A stretch of 19,308 nt of DNA from Candidatus Moranbacteria bacterium UBA4824 (GTDB lineage: Bacteria > Patescibacteriota > Minisyncoccia > Moranbacterales > UBA2206), in NCBI GenBank assembly GCA_002400405.1, contig DHFM01000042.1, positions 4,563-23,870 of the forward strand. The letters are read 5' to 3'. Numbering within the stretch: the stretch's first letter is position 1; the number at the start of each line of letters is the position of its first letter. The notes under the pieces were generated by a model. It saw only the letters and a list, made by a program, of their open reading frames with translations. It ran no database searches and had not been told where the DNA came from. Both the position numbers and the translations under genes were made by a program. This document shows positions 5,833 to 12,793 of this stretch, in pieces.

Positions 5833-8022
5833 TTATATCATTTTCTTAAATTCTTCTTCGCCTATTATTTTCACTCCTAACTCCTTAGCTTTGTCAAATT
5901 TTGACCCAGGATTTTCACCTGCTAAGACATAATCAGTTTTTCGGCTTACCGAGCCAGAAACACTTCCCCCTTCTTTTCTTATAATATCTTTAACGGCGTC
6001 TCTTGTAAAGTTTTCAAGCTCTCCTGTCAGCACAAAAGTCAAATTTTCCAATTTTTTGTTCCCATTTTTTTCCTCTTTATCCACGACAATTTCTACTCCT
6101 AATTTTTCCATTTTTTCCAAAACTTCGATATTTTCTTGATTTCCAAACCACTCCACCAGACTCTCCGCCGACTTTTCTCCAATACCCTTAATATTCAACC
6201 AGTCTTCTATTCTAATTTTTGGAAAATAATTTATTATATCACCCAGTGAATTTATTTTCTTATCCCTAATTACTAATTGCAAATTACGATTTACCAATAC
6301 AGCCGTTTCCTCGCCAGTATGTCTGATTCCCAGTGCAAACAAAAATTTTGGCAAAGCTATTTTTTTGCTTTTTTCTATCGCGCCAAGCAAATTTTCCACT
6401 GATTTTTCGGCAAATCTTTCCAGTGGTTCCAAATCCCCTTTGGTGAGTTCAAAGATATCAGAAAAATTTGACACTAATCCTTCATTCATCAATTGCTCAA
6501 CAATTCGCTCCCCCAAGCCATCGATATTGAAACCTTTTTTGGAAACAAAATGAATTATCTTTTCTTTTTCCTGCGCAAAACATTTTTTGTTTTTGCAATA
6601 TGTCGCTGCGCTCAAATCGGCCTCAGAGGTTCGACCTCTTTTGGTCGCTTTGATCGAGAGAGGTCGAACCTCCAAGCTTTCCCGCTCCACTGCACTCCCA
6701 CAAATTGGGCAAACTGTCGGCATCTTGAATTTTATTTCTTCTCCAGTGCGCAAATCTTTCAAAACTTCCACCACTTCCGGAATGACATCTCCTGCTTTTC
6801 GAATCACTACCGTATCTCCAATTCGAGTGTCCAGTCGATTGATTTCATCTTCGTTATGCAGTGTGGCGCGAGAAACTGTTGAGCCAGCCACAACTACCGG
6901 TCGCAAATGTGCCACGGGTGTGAGCGCGCCAGTGCGACCAACTTGAATTTTGATATCTTCAATCACTGTCGTCACTTTTTCGGCCGGGAATTTGTAGGCT
7001 ACGCCCCACCGCGGAGATTTTCCCGTGTACCCAAGCGCATCTTGAATTTTTTTGGAATTTATTTTTATCACTACCCCATCAATTCCATAATCTTCCTTGT
7101 CTTTTCTGTTTTTCCAGCTATCATAAAATTTTTGAATCTCTTCGATATTTTTGCACAATTTTCTTTCTCGATTGACTTTAAAGCCTAACTTTTCCAAAAG
7201 TTCCAACTCTTCCAACTGCGTCTGCGGAATTTGTGGAAATGGAAGCTCAACTTCCATAATGGAAGTTGAGCTTCCATTTCCAATATAATCTATATCATAC
7301 ACAAAACTATCCAATTTCCTGCTCGCCGCAACTTTCGGATCCAGTTGTCGAATCGATCCCGCCGCCACATTGCGCGAATTGGCAAACAATGGTTCGCTCT
7401 GTTTTTTCCGCACATTATTTATCCTTTCTAATTCACTTTTAGAAAGCCAGCATTCCCCCACCGCCACCAAATCCACTGGGACACTCAGCTTGAGCGGTAC
7501 GGAATAGATTGTCTTAATATTTTCCGTCGCGTCTTCTCCGACCAATCCATCTCCACGCGTGGCACCTTGAACAAAAATTCCATTTTTATAATTCAAAATA
7601 ATTTTCAATCCATCAATTTTTATCTCGCAAATATATTCTAATTTTTTCGTATTCCTCCTCTCCCCTTGGGAGAGGATGTCCGGTACTCCGGACAGGAGAG
7701 GGCTCTTTTCTACCAGTCGCTTCACTTTTTCTTCCCATTTTTGAAGTTCGCTAAAATCAAAAACATCATCAAATGACCATTGGCGAATTCGATGTTTCAC
7801 TTTTTGAAATTTTTCTTGCACTTTTCCGCCAATTCTTTGGGTCGGAGAATCGGGTTGAAGCAATTCAGGATATTCATGTTCCAATTCGCGCAATTCGCGC
7901 GTCAAAGAATCATAAACTTCATCCGTCACATCCGGTTTGTCTAAAACATGATACTGATAACGAATCTTATTAATCTCCCTAGAAAGTTTTTCTATACGAA
8001 TTTTTGCTTGGTTTTTTTCCAT
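5833..8022 (-). CDS. ligA: NAD-dependent DNA ligase
   Basis: LigA seals nicks during replication and repair, using NAD. Starting at the ATG ending at 8022 gives 729 residues (MEKNQAKIRIEKL). The frame is open further upstream (to 8097), but that part reads through a terminator and promoter and gives an unlikely leader. In order: domain Ia, adenylation domain with nucleophile K135 in CEIKIDG, SRNVAAGSIRQLDP, GVVIKI, RWGVAYKFPAEK, OB fold (VGRTGALTPVA), zinc finger (CPIC ... CKNKKC), helix-hairpin-helix region (GFNIDGLG, IKGIGEKSAESL), and a C-terminal BRCT domain (about the last 75 residues). Three palindromic DNA segments are inserted in frame near residues 107-123, 247-263 and 451-466. All key residues remain, so the enzyme should be active. 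A TATAAT promoter lies directly before the start. Confidence 0.96.
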   Translation of the reverse strand: MEKNQAKIRIEKLSREINKIRYQYHVLDKPDVTDEVYDSLTRELRELEHEYPELLQPDSPTQRIGGKVQEKFQKVKHRIRQWSFDDVFDFSELQKWEEKVKRLVEKSPLLSGVPDILSQGERRNTKKLEYICEIKIDGLKIILNYKNGIFVQGATRGDGLVGEDATENIKTIYSVPLKLSVPVDLVAVGECWLSKSELERINNVRKKQSEPLFANSRNVAAGSIRQLDPKVAASRKLDSFVYDIDYIGNGSSTSIMEVELPFPQIPQTQLEELELLEKLGFKVNRERKLCKNIEEIQKFYDSWKNRKDKEDYGIDGVVIKINSKKIQDALGYTGKSPRWGVAYKFPAEKVTTVIEDIKIQVGRTGALTPVAHLRPVVVAGSTVSRATLHNEDEINRLDTRIGDTVVIRKAGDVIPEVVEVLKDLRTGEEIKFKMPTVCPICGSAVERESLEVRPLSIKATKRGRTSEADLSAATYCKNKKCFAQEKEKIIHFVSKKGFNIDGLGERIVEQLMNEGLVSNFSDIFELTKGDLEPLERFAEKSVENLLGAIEKSKKIALPKFLFALGIRHTGEETAVLVNRNLQLVIRDKKINSLGDIINYFPKIRIEDWLNIKGIGEKSAESLVEWFGNQENIEVLEKMEKLGVEIVVDKEEKNGNKKLENLTFVLTGELENFTRDAVKDIIRKEGGSVSGSVSRKTDYVLAGENPGSKFDKAKELGVKIIGEEEFKKMI
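6626..6672. repeat. Palindromic insert 3 in ligA (zinc-finger region)
   Basis: The arms GAGGTTCGACCTCT (6626-6639) and AGAGGTCGAACCTC (6659-6672) are perfect inverted 14-mers around a 19-nt centre. It encodes about 16 residues (part of LEVRPLSIKATKRGRTSEA) between the two cysteine pairs of the LigA zinc finger, where other LigA proteins have only a short link. Confidence 0.75.
7234..7282. repeat. Palindromic insert 2 in ligA (49-bp near-perfect palindrome)
   Basis: Two perfectly complementary 24-nt arms (7234-7257 and 7259-7282) surround a single central A at 7258. The core words are GGAAGCTCAACTTCCAT and ATGGAAGTTGAGCTTCC. It encodes GNGSSTSIMEVELPFPQ, just after the YDID of the adenylation domain, at a variable loop of the family. 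Confidence 0.9.
7656..7702. repeat. Palindromic insert 1 in ligA (double hairpin)
   Basis: TCCTCTCCC-CTT-GGGAGAGGA (7656-7676) is followed directly by TGTCCGG-TACT-CCGGACA (7677-7694) and GGAGAGGG (7695-7702), which can also pair with the first arm. It encodes SPLLSGVPDILSQGERR, about 12 residues before the adenylated lysine motif KIDG. Confidence 0.8.
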
Positions 8023-8028
8023 AATTCT

Positions 8029-8057
8029 ATTATACCTCAAAAATGTGAGCAAAACAA
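8029..8057 (-). promoter_or_regulatory. Promoter of ligA, placed for a leaderless mRNA
   Basis: A perfect -10 box TATAAT (8034-8029) lies 6 nt before the ligA ATG, with TTGTTT (8057-8052) 17 nt further upstream as a -35 box. Transcription would start at or next to the A of the ATG. Confidence 0.65.
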
Positions 8058-8078
8058 AAAACGCCCAAGGAGCTTTTT
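8055..8078 (-). terminator. Terminator of the minor pilin operon
   Basis: On the minus strand AAAAAGC-U-CC, loop UUG, GG-C-GUUUUUU forms a hairpin with one mismatch, followed by a T run. It lies 26 nt after the stop of the last pilin gene and overlaps the ligA -35 box. Confidence 0.6.
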
Positions 8079-8103
8079 GCATACAATTATTTTTCAACTA
8101 AAG

Positions 8104-9234
8104 CTAGTCGTTCCAAGCGTATTCAATGTCCCAAGGGGTAAAAGTAGTTGTTGTCCATCTTGCCACGCCTTTAGTGATGCGAATTTCATCCATACTGCCG
8201 ATAAATTGAGAATCGTTATTAACCACTCCAGAAATATTATGATTTATACCTATCCGTAATTCATTTGCTGTGTCTGAATCAAACTTAATTTTATCCCCGC
8301 TTCCAAAATTTCCAGCAAAATGTCTTGTTCCATCGATAAAAAAATATCCGACATCTCCTTTTCTTTCAAAAACGAAATGATGCCAAGTATTAGTAGTTGT
8401 TGTATATGAATGTGACATAGGTTCTATTCTTCCTAATTTTTCAGAAGAATAATAAAAATTTATGCTATCACTATCTATATTAAAATAGAAATTGCATGTC
8501 CCTAGATTATCAGAATCATTACAACGACTGATCATTGTATAATTTCTAGAACCACTCGGACGACTACTGATTTTTACCCAAGCTTCGATGGTAAAATCAT
8601 TATCATCAAAATTCCAATTATCCAATGTCTCCGCATTATCAGCTTCCACTGTTAAATATTTTCCACTAGAAAACACTCCATATTTCGTGCTATCAATAGC
8701 AGTAGGAGTAGAATCAGAAAAAGTTACATTATTATTGTTAATAGTATATCCGTCAACATAAAAGGAGCTGTCATCAGAATTATCGTTAAAATGCATCAGA
8801 TTTTTTGTGATTTTATTTGACACTTTCGCTTCTATTGCTCTTTTGGTGTTAGCCAGTATCCCGATTGATTTTATTTTGGCAATGGTAGAAACAAGAGCGG
8901 AGCTATTGCTACAAGCAATTTGAGTATTAGTGCTATCAAGAAGTTCTACTTTATAATCTATTGCATCTATCATTCCATTCGCACAAGTAAATCCAGTACC
9001 TGTCACCATATCACCAATGGTTGCATAATTCCCTCGCGTTATCGCTTGCATCACTTTTTCCACTCCCACTTCCGACGCTTGATAGGCTCGGCTAGAACCA
9101 ACAGAACCAATTGAAGCTTTTCTTTCTCTCACTACTACCAAAGTCATACTCAAAGTTGAAATTAGAATTGTCGACAAAACAAGCAGAGCGACAACCAAAG
9201 TGGAACCATTTTTTTTGTCTTTTTTTCTCAACAT
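8104..9234 (-). CDS. PilX-like minor pilin with C-terminal LamG domain
   Basis: The 376-residue product starts like a PilX-type minor pilin: a short basic leader (MLRKKDKKNG), a long hydrophobic helix (residues 11-35), then RERKASIGSVGSSRAYQASEVGVEK, with the probable cleavage after G10. It lacks Glu at position 5 of the mature form, as PilX/GspK-type proteins often do. From about residue 145 to 365 there is a LamG/concanavalin-like domain, with FTIEAWVKI, TWHHFVFERKGDVGYFFIDG and FIGSMDEIRITKGVARW as landmarks. Such domains bind carbohydrates or proteins. It is the last gene of the minor pilin operon (7 nt after its neighbour) and is followed by a terminator. An adhesive role at the pilus tip is inferred. 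Confidence 0.85.
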   Translation of the reverse strand: MLRKKDKKNGSTLVVALLVLSTILISTLSMTLVVVRERKASIGSVGSSRAYQASEVGVEKVMQAITRGNYATIGDMVTGTGFTCANGMIDAIDYKVELLDSTNTQIACSNSSALVSTIAKIKSIGILANTKRAIEAKVSNKITKNLMHFNDNSDDSSFYVDGYTINNNNVTFSDSTPTAIDSTKYGVFSSGKYLTVEADNAETLDNWNFDDNDFTIEAWVKISSRPSGSRNYTMISRCNDSDNLGTCNFYFNIDSDSINFYYSSEKLGRIEPMSHSYTTTTNTWHHFVFERKGDVGYFFIDGTRHFAGNFGSGDKIKFDSDTANELRIGINHNISGVVNNDSQFIGSMDEIRITKGVARWTTTTFTPWDIEYAWND

Positions 9235-9240
9235 AAATTT

Positions 9241-9780
9241 CTATTGGATTATATTATTATAATCTCGAAATGAAACAGTTGTTTGCATACTTGTCGAGCC
9301 ATCTATTGTCATAGTTATCGTCGCTTTGCCAATTTTTTTCGGACTAACATCTGAAGTCGGCGTCACGGAAAAACTTCCCGAAACATCACCGGAAGTTATC
9401 GGATTATAAGACCCGTATAAAACATGTGCTGGATCGCAATCCATACCGGCAGGGGTAGCTTGACCTATTCTAAGTTCACCATCTTCAAATTTATAGCCAA
9501 TGCATTGTCCTTGAGAATTGTTATACATATAAATTTCTTGATCTGATAATCTCACAAGATTAGTACTCATTCGCATATTTTTTGCCATAAGATCCAATGC
9601 TGTTCTGGCGTTTTCCATATTTTTTTCAATTTTTCGCCCTTCCTGTCGCGCGGAAAAAACTCCCGTAAAAACCGAAACTGAAGCGGTAATCATTAGAACA
9701 AAAATGAAAATTGCAATTAGCATTTCCAAAAGAGAAAAGCCTGGGTAATTTTTATTTTTATTGTTTTTATTATTTTTCAT
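9241..9780 (-). CDS. Type IV minor pilin, PilW/PulJ-like
   Basis: The prepilin has leader MKNNKNNKNKNYPG, cleavage before FSLLE (Glu at mature position 5), and a hydrophobic helix (LIAIFIFVLMITASVSVFTGVF). This is followed by ENARTALDLMAKNMRMS, typical of PilW/PulJ-type minor pilins, and a beta-rich C-terminal part. The start at 9780 is preferred because it uses ATG, 4 nt after the previous stop; a GTG five codons upstream (9795) in the same frame would overlap the previous gene. Minor pilins of this class prime pilus assembly in the inner membrane. It sits between pilV-like and pilX-like genes. Confidence 0.85.
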   Translation of the reverse strand: MKNNKNNKNKNYPGFSLLEMLIAIFIFVLMITASVSVFTGVFSARQEGRKIEKNMENARTALDLMAKNMRMSTNLVRLSDQEIYMYNNSQGQCIGYKFEDGELRIGQATPAGMDCDPAHVLYGSYNPITSGDVSGSFSVTPTSDVSPKKIGKATITMTIDGSTSMQTTVSFRDYNNIIQ

Positions 9781-9784
9781 ATTT

Positions 9785-10312
9785 TTACATTCCACCCCAG
9801 CGAGTTAGAGTTGTCTGGGTATAGGCGCATTTCGTGCCTGAATTACAATTTGTTTGTGTGATAGGATCTACAGGGAAACTATTTCCACTCCAGATAACCA
9901 CACTTGTAATTTCAGCTGTATTTTTTACTGTATTATCATCATAATCAACTTGAATTTTTCTTTTAAATTTATTTGGCATTCCAGAGATGGTATATGTTGG
10001 GGTAATTTGTATTGCAGAAGTTAAATTTATACTACAATCCATATCATCACTAGCTGGAAAATAAGCATTATCAAAAGTATCTATTTCATTCGCCCAATTA
10101 TTATCTCGCAAATTTCTCACCAACTCAATTCCCTCTTGCACCAAAAGAGAGGCAACCATTTGATCACGACTATCCATTGATTCTCTGAGATTTTTCGACA
10201 GCAAATTCAAAACTGCAATCATTCCGACAGAAACTACAAAAATAGCCAAAACAGACTCGATAAAAGAAAAGCCGGAATATTTTTTTTCTTTAGATAATGT
10301 TTTTTTTGGCAT
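9785..10312 (-). CDS. Type IV minor pilin, PilV-like
   Basis: The 175-residue prepilin has a 14-residue basic leader ending in G14 (MPKKTLSKEKKYSG), followed by FSFIESVLAIFVVSVGMIAVLNLLSKN. The word ESVLA and the segment ASLLVQEGIELVRNLRDNNW are typical of PilV/GspI-type minor pilins. Mature Glu5 is present. The C-terminal half is beta-rich with cysteines that may pair (CSINL, NCNSGTKCAY). It lies 11 nt after the FimT-like gene and 4 nt before the PilW-like gene, clearly in one operon. No strong Shine-Dalgarno sequence is visible. Confidence 0.85.
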   Translation of the reverse strand: MPKKTLSKEKKYSGFSFIESVLAIFVVSVGMIAVLNLLSKNLRESMDSRDQMVASLLVQEGIELVRNLRDNNWANEIDTFDNAYFPASDDMDCSINLTSAIQITPTYTISGMPNKFKRKIQVDYDDNTVKNTAEITSVVIWSGNSFPVDPITQTNCNSGTKCAYTQTTLTRWGGM

Positions 10313-10323
10313 TTCTATATTTT

Positions 10324-10854
10324 TTAATTTTCTGTTATTCGACCAACAGAATCTACTGCCACGCTTTTTATATCACCGCCTAAGGAAAATTGAAGTGTTT
10401 TGGGAAATCCTCCGCTTTCGCTAGTCAATGTTGCGCTAGGAATACTGAAATATATTGTTGTCTCGCTCAAATCACTTGGAAGTGACAGCTCAATCCCACC
10501 GTTTAATTTTTGTGTTTCAATTGAATTTTCAATTTTAGCACCTGCACAATCTAATCCGGCGGTATAATAAAAAATTTTATAGTTAGTATTATCGCTAAAC
10601 GCAAAACCATACCCGCAAATTTTTTCAGTAACTCCAGAAATAGATTTTCCTTGCAATGCATAACTCTGCGCCAATTTTATCGCCGAAGTCACTTCATATT
10701 GCCCTGCTCTAAGCGCGGAATGTTTTTTTGCAGAACCAAAAGAAGCAAATCCGATTCCGGTCATAATCCCGATGATCCCAATCACAATCATCAGTTCAAG
10801 CAAGGTGAAACCATTCCTAACGCCAAATATGATTTTTTTGTTTTTTGTTAGCAT
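10324..10854 (-). CDS. Type IV minor pilin, FimT/GspH-like
   Basis: The 176-residue prepilin has leader MLTKNKKIIFGVRNG, then FTLLELMIVIGIIGIMTGIGFASF with mature Glu5. The following region (ALRAGQYEVTSAIKLAQSYALQ) is the helix typical of FimT/GspH pseudopilins, which carry a GspH-type beta domain. The ending FSLGGDIKSVAVDSVGRITEN also fits: FimT/GspH proteins often end in a G-x-I/V-type strand. AGG lies 8 nt before the ATG as a ribosome-binding site. It starts 4 nt after pilD, which makes and cleaves the same pathway's substrates, so peptidase and minor pilins are co-expressed. Confidence 0.86.
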   Translation of the reverse strand: MLTKNKKIIFGVRNGFTLLELMIVIGIIGIMTGIGFASFGSAKKHSALRAGQYEVTSAIKLAQSYALQGKSISGVTEKICGYGFAFSDNTNYKIFYYTAGLDCAGAKIENSIETQKLNGGIELSLPSDLSETTIYFSIPSATLTSESGGFPKTLQFSLGGDIKSVAVDSVGRITEN

Positions 10855-10858
10855 AAGA

Positions 10859-11671
10859 TTAACCTATAAAAAGAGAGAAATACCAATTTATTATTGGTGT
10901 ATAAAAAAGCAAAGTTATTAAAGTTCCCATCACCAGAAAAGGGGCAAATGGCACTTGACTTTTCATTTTTTTCTTTTTGAGAGCTATCGCAATTATACCA
11001 TAAAAAGCTCCCAGGAAAAAGGCGAGAAAAAGTGCCAGAAGAATTTCCGGCCAGCCTAAGATTAGTCCCAAAAAAATTACCAAATAAGCATCCCCCATTC
11101 CCATCCATTTTTCTTTAGAAAAGAAAGACAGGGAAAAGAAAAAAATGAAAGCAATCATAGCTCCTAAAACTCCGGGATAAATTTTAGTGTCAAGCAAATT
11201 CAAAGCATTGTTCTCCAAGCTCAAAAGAGACATTCCATCAGAATATAGTCCGAAAATTATAGTAAGAAAAATTGAAAACCACAATACTGATCCGGGGATT
11301 TCCAAATAGAGATAATCATAAACTAAAATTGAAATCAATGAAGAAACCGCAAAAAGATAGAAGGCTGTTGGGAGCCAAGAAGCAGTGTCAATTAGCACAA
11401 AAAATTTCCAGCCGATAAGCGCAAAAACAATTCCGGTAAAAATTTCCACGATTGGATATTGCCAAGAAATTTTCTCCTGACAATCCCGACAACGAAATTT
11501 CAAGATCACGAAACTGACTACAGGAATATTATCAAACCAACGGATTTGCGCTTTGCAATGCGGACATTTTGAGCGATCCCAAAATAGCTCCTCCGCCGTA
11601 TGAATCCGATACACCAGCACATTCAAAAAACTTCCAACAATAAGACCGAGAATGAGAAAGATTATGAGCAT
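10859..11671 (-). CDS. pilD: Prepilin peptidase / N-methyltransferase
   Basis: The 270-residue inner-membrane enzyme cleaves the basic leaders of the prepilins encoded on both sides and, in this family, methylates the new N-terminus. The N-terminal methyltransferase-type domain has a zinc site with C36, C39, C61 and C64 (CPHC ... CRDC). The aspartyl protease part has D119 in VYDYLYLEIP and D194 in GMGDAYLV, within several membrane helices. The second motif departs from the usual GxGDxK, since tyrosine replaces lysine, and the first lacks the D that commonly follows IP. Both catalytic aspartates are present. It follows hepT by 4 nt. Confidence 0.93.
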   Translation of the reverse strand: MLIIFLILGLIVGSFLNVLVYRIHTAEELFWDRSKCPHCKAQIRWFDNIPVVSFVILKFRCRDCQEKISWQYPIVEIFTGIVFALIGWKFFVLIDTASWLPTAFYLFAVSSLISILVYDYLYLEIPGSVLWFSIFLTIIFGLYSDGMSLLSLENNALNLLDTKIYPGVLGAMIAFIFFFSLSFFSKEKWMGMGDAYLVIFLGLILGWPEILLALFLAFFLGAFYGIIAIALKKKKMKSQVPFAPFLVMGTLITLLFYTPIINWYFSLFIG

Positions 11672-11675
11672 AAAA

Positions 11676-12014
11676 TTAGTTTGTTTTTATTTTTAAAATT
11701 TGTTCTTTGAAATTTGGCAAATCTTCTTTTATAGTCTTCCATAAAATTTCCTCGTCCACCCCAAAATATTCATGAATAACCTTGTTTCTCATGCCAACAA
11801 TTTCCACCCAAGGAATTTCAGGATACATAAGTTTTATCTCTTCTGGCATATTATTAGAAGCTTCACCGATAATCGACAGATTTCTTGTCACAGCGTCTAT
11901 AGTTTTATGATCATTACAAAAATCATTAAATGCAAAACCTTCTATATAGCTTTCTATTTTATCCATAGAAGTTATTATATCTTCCACATAAAGATTGGCG
12001 TCACGCTTAGACAT
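11676..12014 (-). CDS. hepT: HEPN-domain RNase toxin of an MntA-HepT system
   Basis: The 112-residue helical protein is of the HepT (DUF86) family. It has the RX4HXY motif as R76, H81, Y83 in RNKVIHEY; in studied systems R and H form the RNase site and Y is AMP-modified by the partner. The typical N-terminal segment VEDIITSMDKIESYI and the AVTRNLSIIGEASN stretch are also present. The ATG overlaps the end of mntA by 8 nt, as expected for a tightly coupled pair. It lies in the middle of the pilus genes, 4 nt upstream of pilD, so both may share a transcript from the promoter before mntA. Confidence 0.9.
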   Translation of the reverse strand: MSKRDANLYVEDIITSMDKIESYIEGFAFNDFCNDHKTIDAVTRNLSIIGEASNNMPEEIKLMYPEIPWVEIVGMRNKVIHEYFGVDEEILWKTIKEDLPNFKEQILKIKTN

Positions 12015-12297
12015 AAACTATTTCCTTAAAAATTTCATTTTTCACGGCTGGCTTCACTGCTTTTTTTGATATTAAATCGACTTTTTTTCCAAGGATATCA
12101 CTCAGATAATTTTCCAGTCTTATAAATTCAAAAAAGCCCACCGGCGATTCAAATTCCACTAGAATATCTACATCACTTTGAAGTGTTTCTTCTCCTCGCA
12201 CAACTGAACCAAAAAGACCAATGCTTTTTACGTGGTATTTTTTCTTAAGAAAATCTTCTTGTGCTTCAATTGTGCTAATAATTTTTTCCTTATTCAT
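12007..12297 (-). CDS. mntA: MNT-domain nucleotidyltransferase antitoxin
   Basis: The 96-residue minimal nucleotidyltransferase has the GSX10DXD motif: G30-S31, then D42 and D44 (LFGSVVRG ... SDVDILVEF). MntA antitoxins add AMP to a tyrosine of HepT and so silence its RNase activity. The ATG ending at 12297 is chosen because GGAG lies 6 nt upstream; a GTG four codons earlier (12309) is in frame but would remove that site. A promoter TTGGCG-N17-TAAGAT at 12316-12344 directly precedes it, so the pair can be expressed apart from the pilins. Confidence 0.9.
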   Translation of the reverse strand: MNKEKIISTIEAQEDFLKKKYHVKSIGLFGSVVRGEETLQSDVDILVEFESPVGFFEFIRLENYLSDILGKKVDLISKKAVKPAVKNEIFKEIVYV

Positions 12298-12315
12298 ATT
12301 TTTCTCCACACCCCA

Positions 12316-12344
12316 ATCTTACCACAAAAACAAAAATCCGCCAA
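12316..12344 (-). promoter_or_regulatory. Promoter of mntA-hepT(-pilD and minor pilins)
   Basis: On the minus strand TTGGCG (12344-12339), a 17-nt spacer and TAAGAT (12321-12316) form a good sigma-70-type promoter, with transcription starting about 10-12 nt before the ATG and the GGAG site inside the short leader. Confidence 0.65.
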
Positions 12345-12362
12345 ATTTTATCTTGAACGGAT
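12326..12362 (-). terminator. Terminator after the second pilin gene
   Basis: ATCCGTTCAA and TTTGGCGGAT pair (with two G-T pairs and one mismatch) around GATAAAA and are followed by TTTTTGTTTTT on the minus strand. It overlaps the -35 box of the mntA promoter, the same layout as at ligA. Confidence 0.55.
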
Positions 12363-12382
12363 GCTTTTGGGATTAAATAAAA

Positions 12383-12793
12383 TTAACATCCGGTGCCAGC
12401 GTAAATAATATTTTCCGTGGTAATTGTGGCTTTTGTGCAATTTCCGCTGTTTTTTGTGCCGGGAGTAATTTCCTTAGAAAAAGAACTTCCGGTACAATTT
12501 CCAGTGCTTATTGTTCCGATAGACTCATCACCTGGATAATTTCCTCCACCCGTGCATATTGGTTGATTAACCGTATTTCCCAAAACTGTTTCGGAATTCA
12601 GACAACAAGAAACCAGCCCAGTCTGAACGCTTTTTGCAGTAGACTTGAAAGATGCATCTTTGGCTCGATTTCTGGCAATATTTAGAGTTATCAAAACAAC
12701 TGAAAGTAGAATCCCCATAATCGCGACTATTATCAATAGTTCAATAAGAGTAAAGGCTTGCCTGCTTTTAGGTGTGGCTTTTTTGTTTAACAT
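12383..12793 (-). CDS. Type IV pilin-like protein, Cys-rich
   Basis: The 136-residue prepilin has leader MLNKKATPKSRQA, then FTLIELLIIVAIMGILLSVVLITLNIARNRAKDASF with mature Glu5. The residue before the cleavage site is alanine rather than the usual glycine, which peptidases of this family can accept. The C-terminal part is short and holds six or more cysteines (a CC pair, PIC, GNC twice, and a terminal C), which suggests disulfide-stapled loops outside the cell. It is related in the first 40 residues to the next pilin upstream (13126-13494) but differs completely in the C-terminal half. A terminator follows its stop. Confidence 0.87.
   Translation of the reverse strand: MLNKKATPKSRQAFTLIELLIIVAIMGILLSVVLITLNIARNRAKDASFKSTAKSVQTGLVSCCLNSETVLGNTVNQPICTGGGNYPGDESIGTISTGNCTGSSFSKEITPGTKNSGNCTKATITTENIIYAGTGC

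Noticed and set aside
6493..6882. Open frames on the plus strand opposite ligA
   Set aside because: They have no start signals or recognisable protein features, and ligA on the other strand is certain; they are shadows.
8023..8097. Longer ligA with 25 extra N-terminal residues
   Set aside because: The extra part is the antisense-free read-through of a terminator and a TATAAT promoter, and LigA families start close to the MEKNQAK position.
10848..11108. Open frame overlapping the 3' half of pilD in another frame
   Set aside because: pilD has full catalytic motifs over the same DNA, and the alternative frame encodes a low-quality Phe/Gly-rich peptide.
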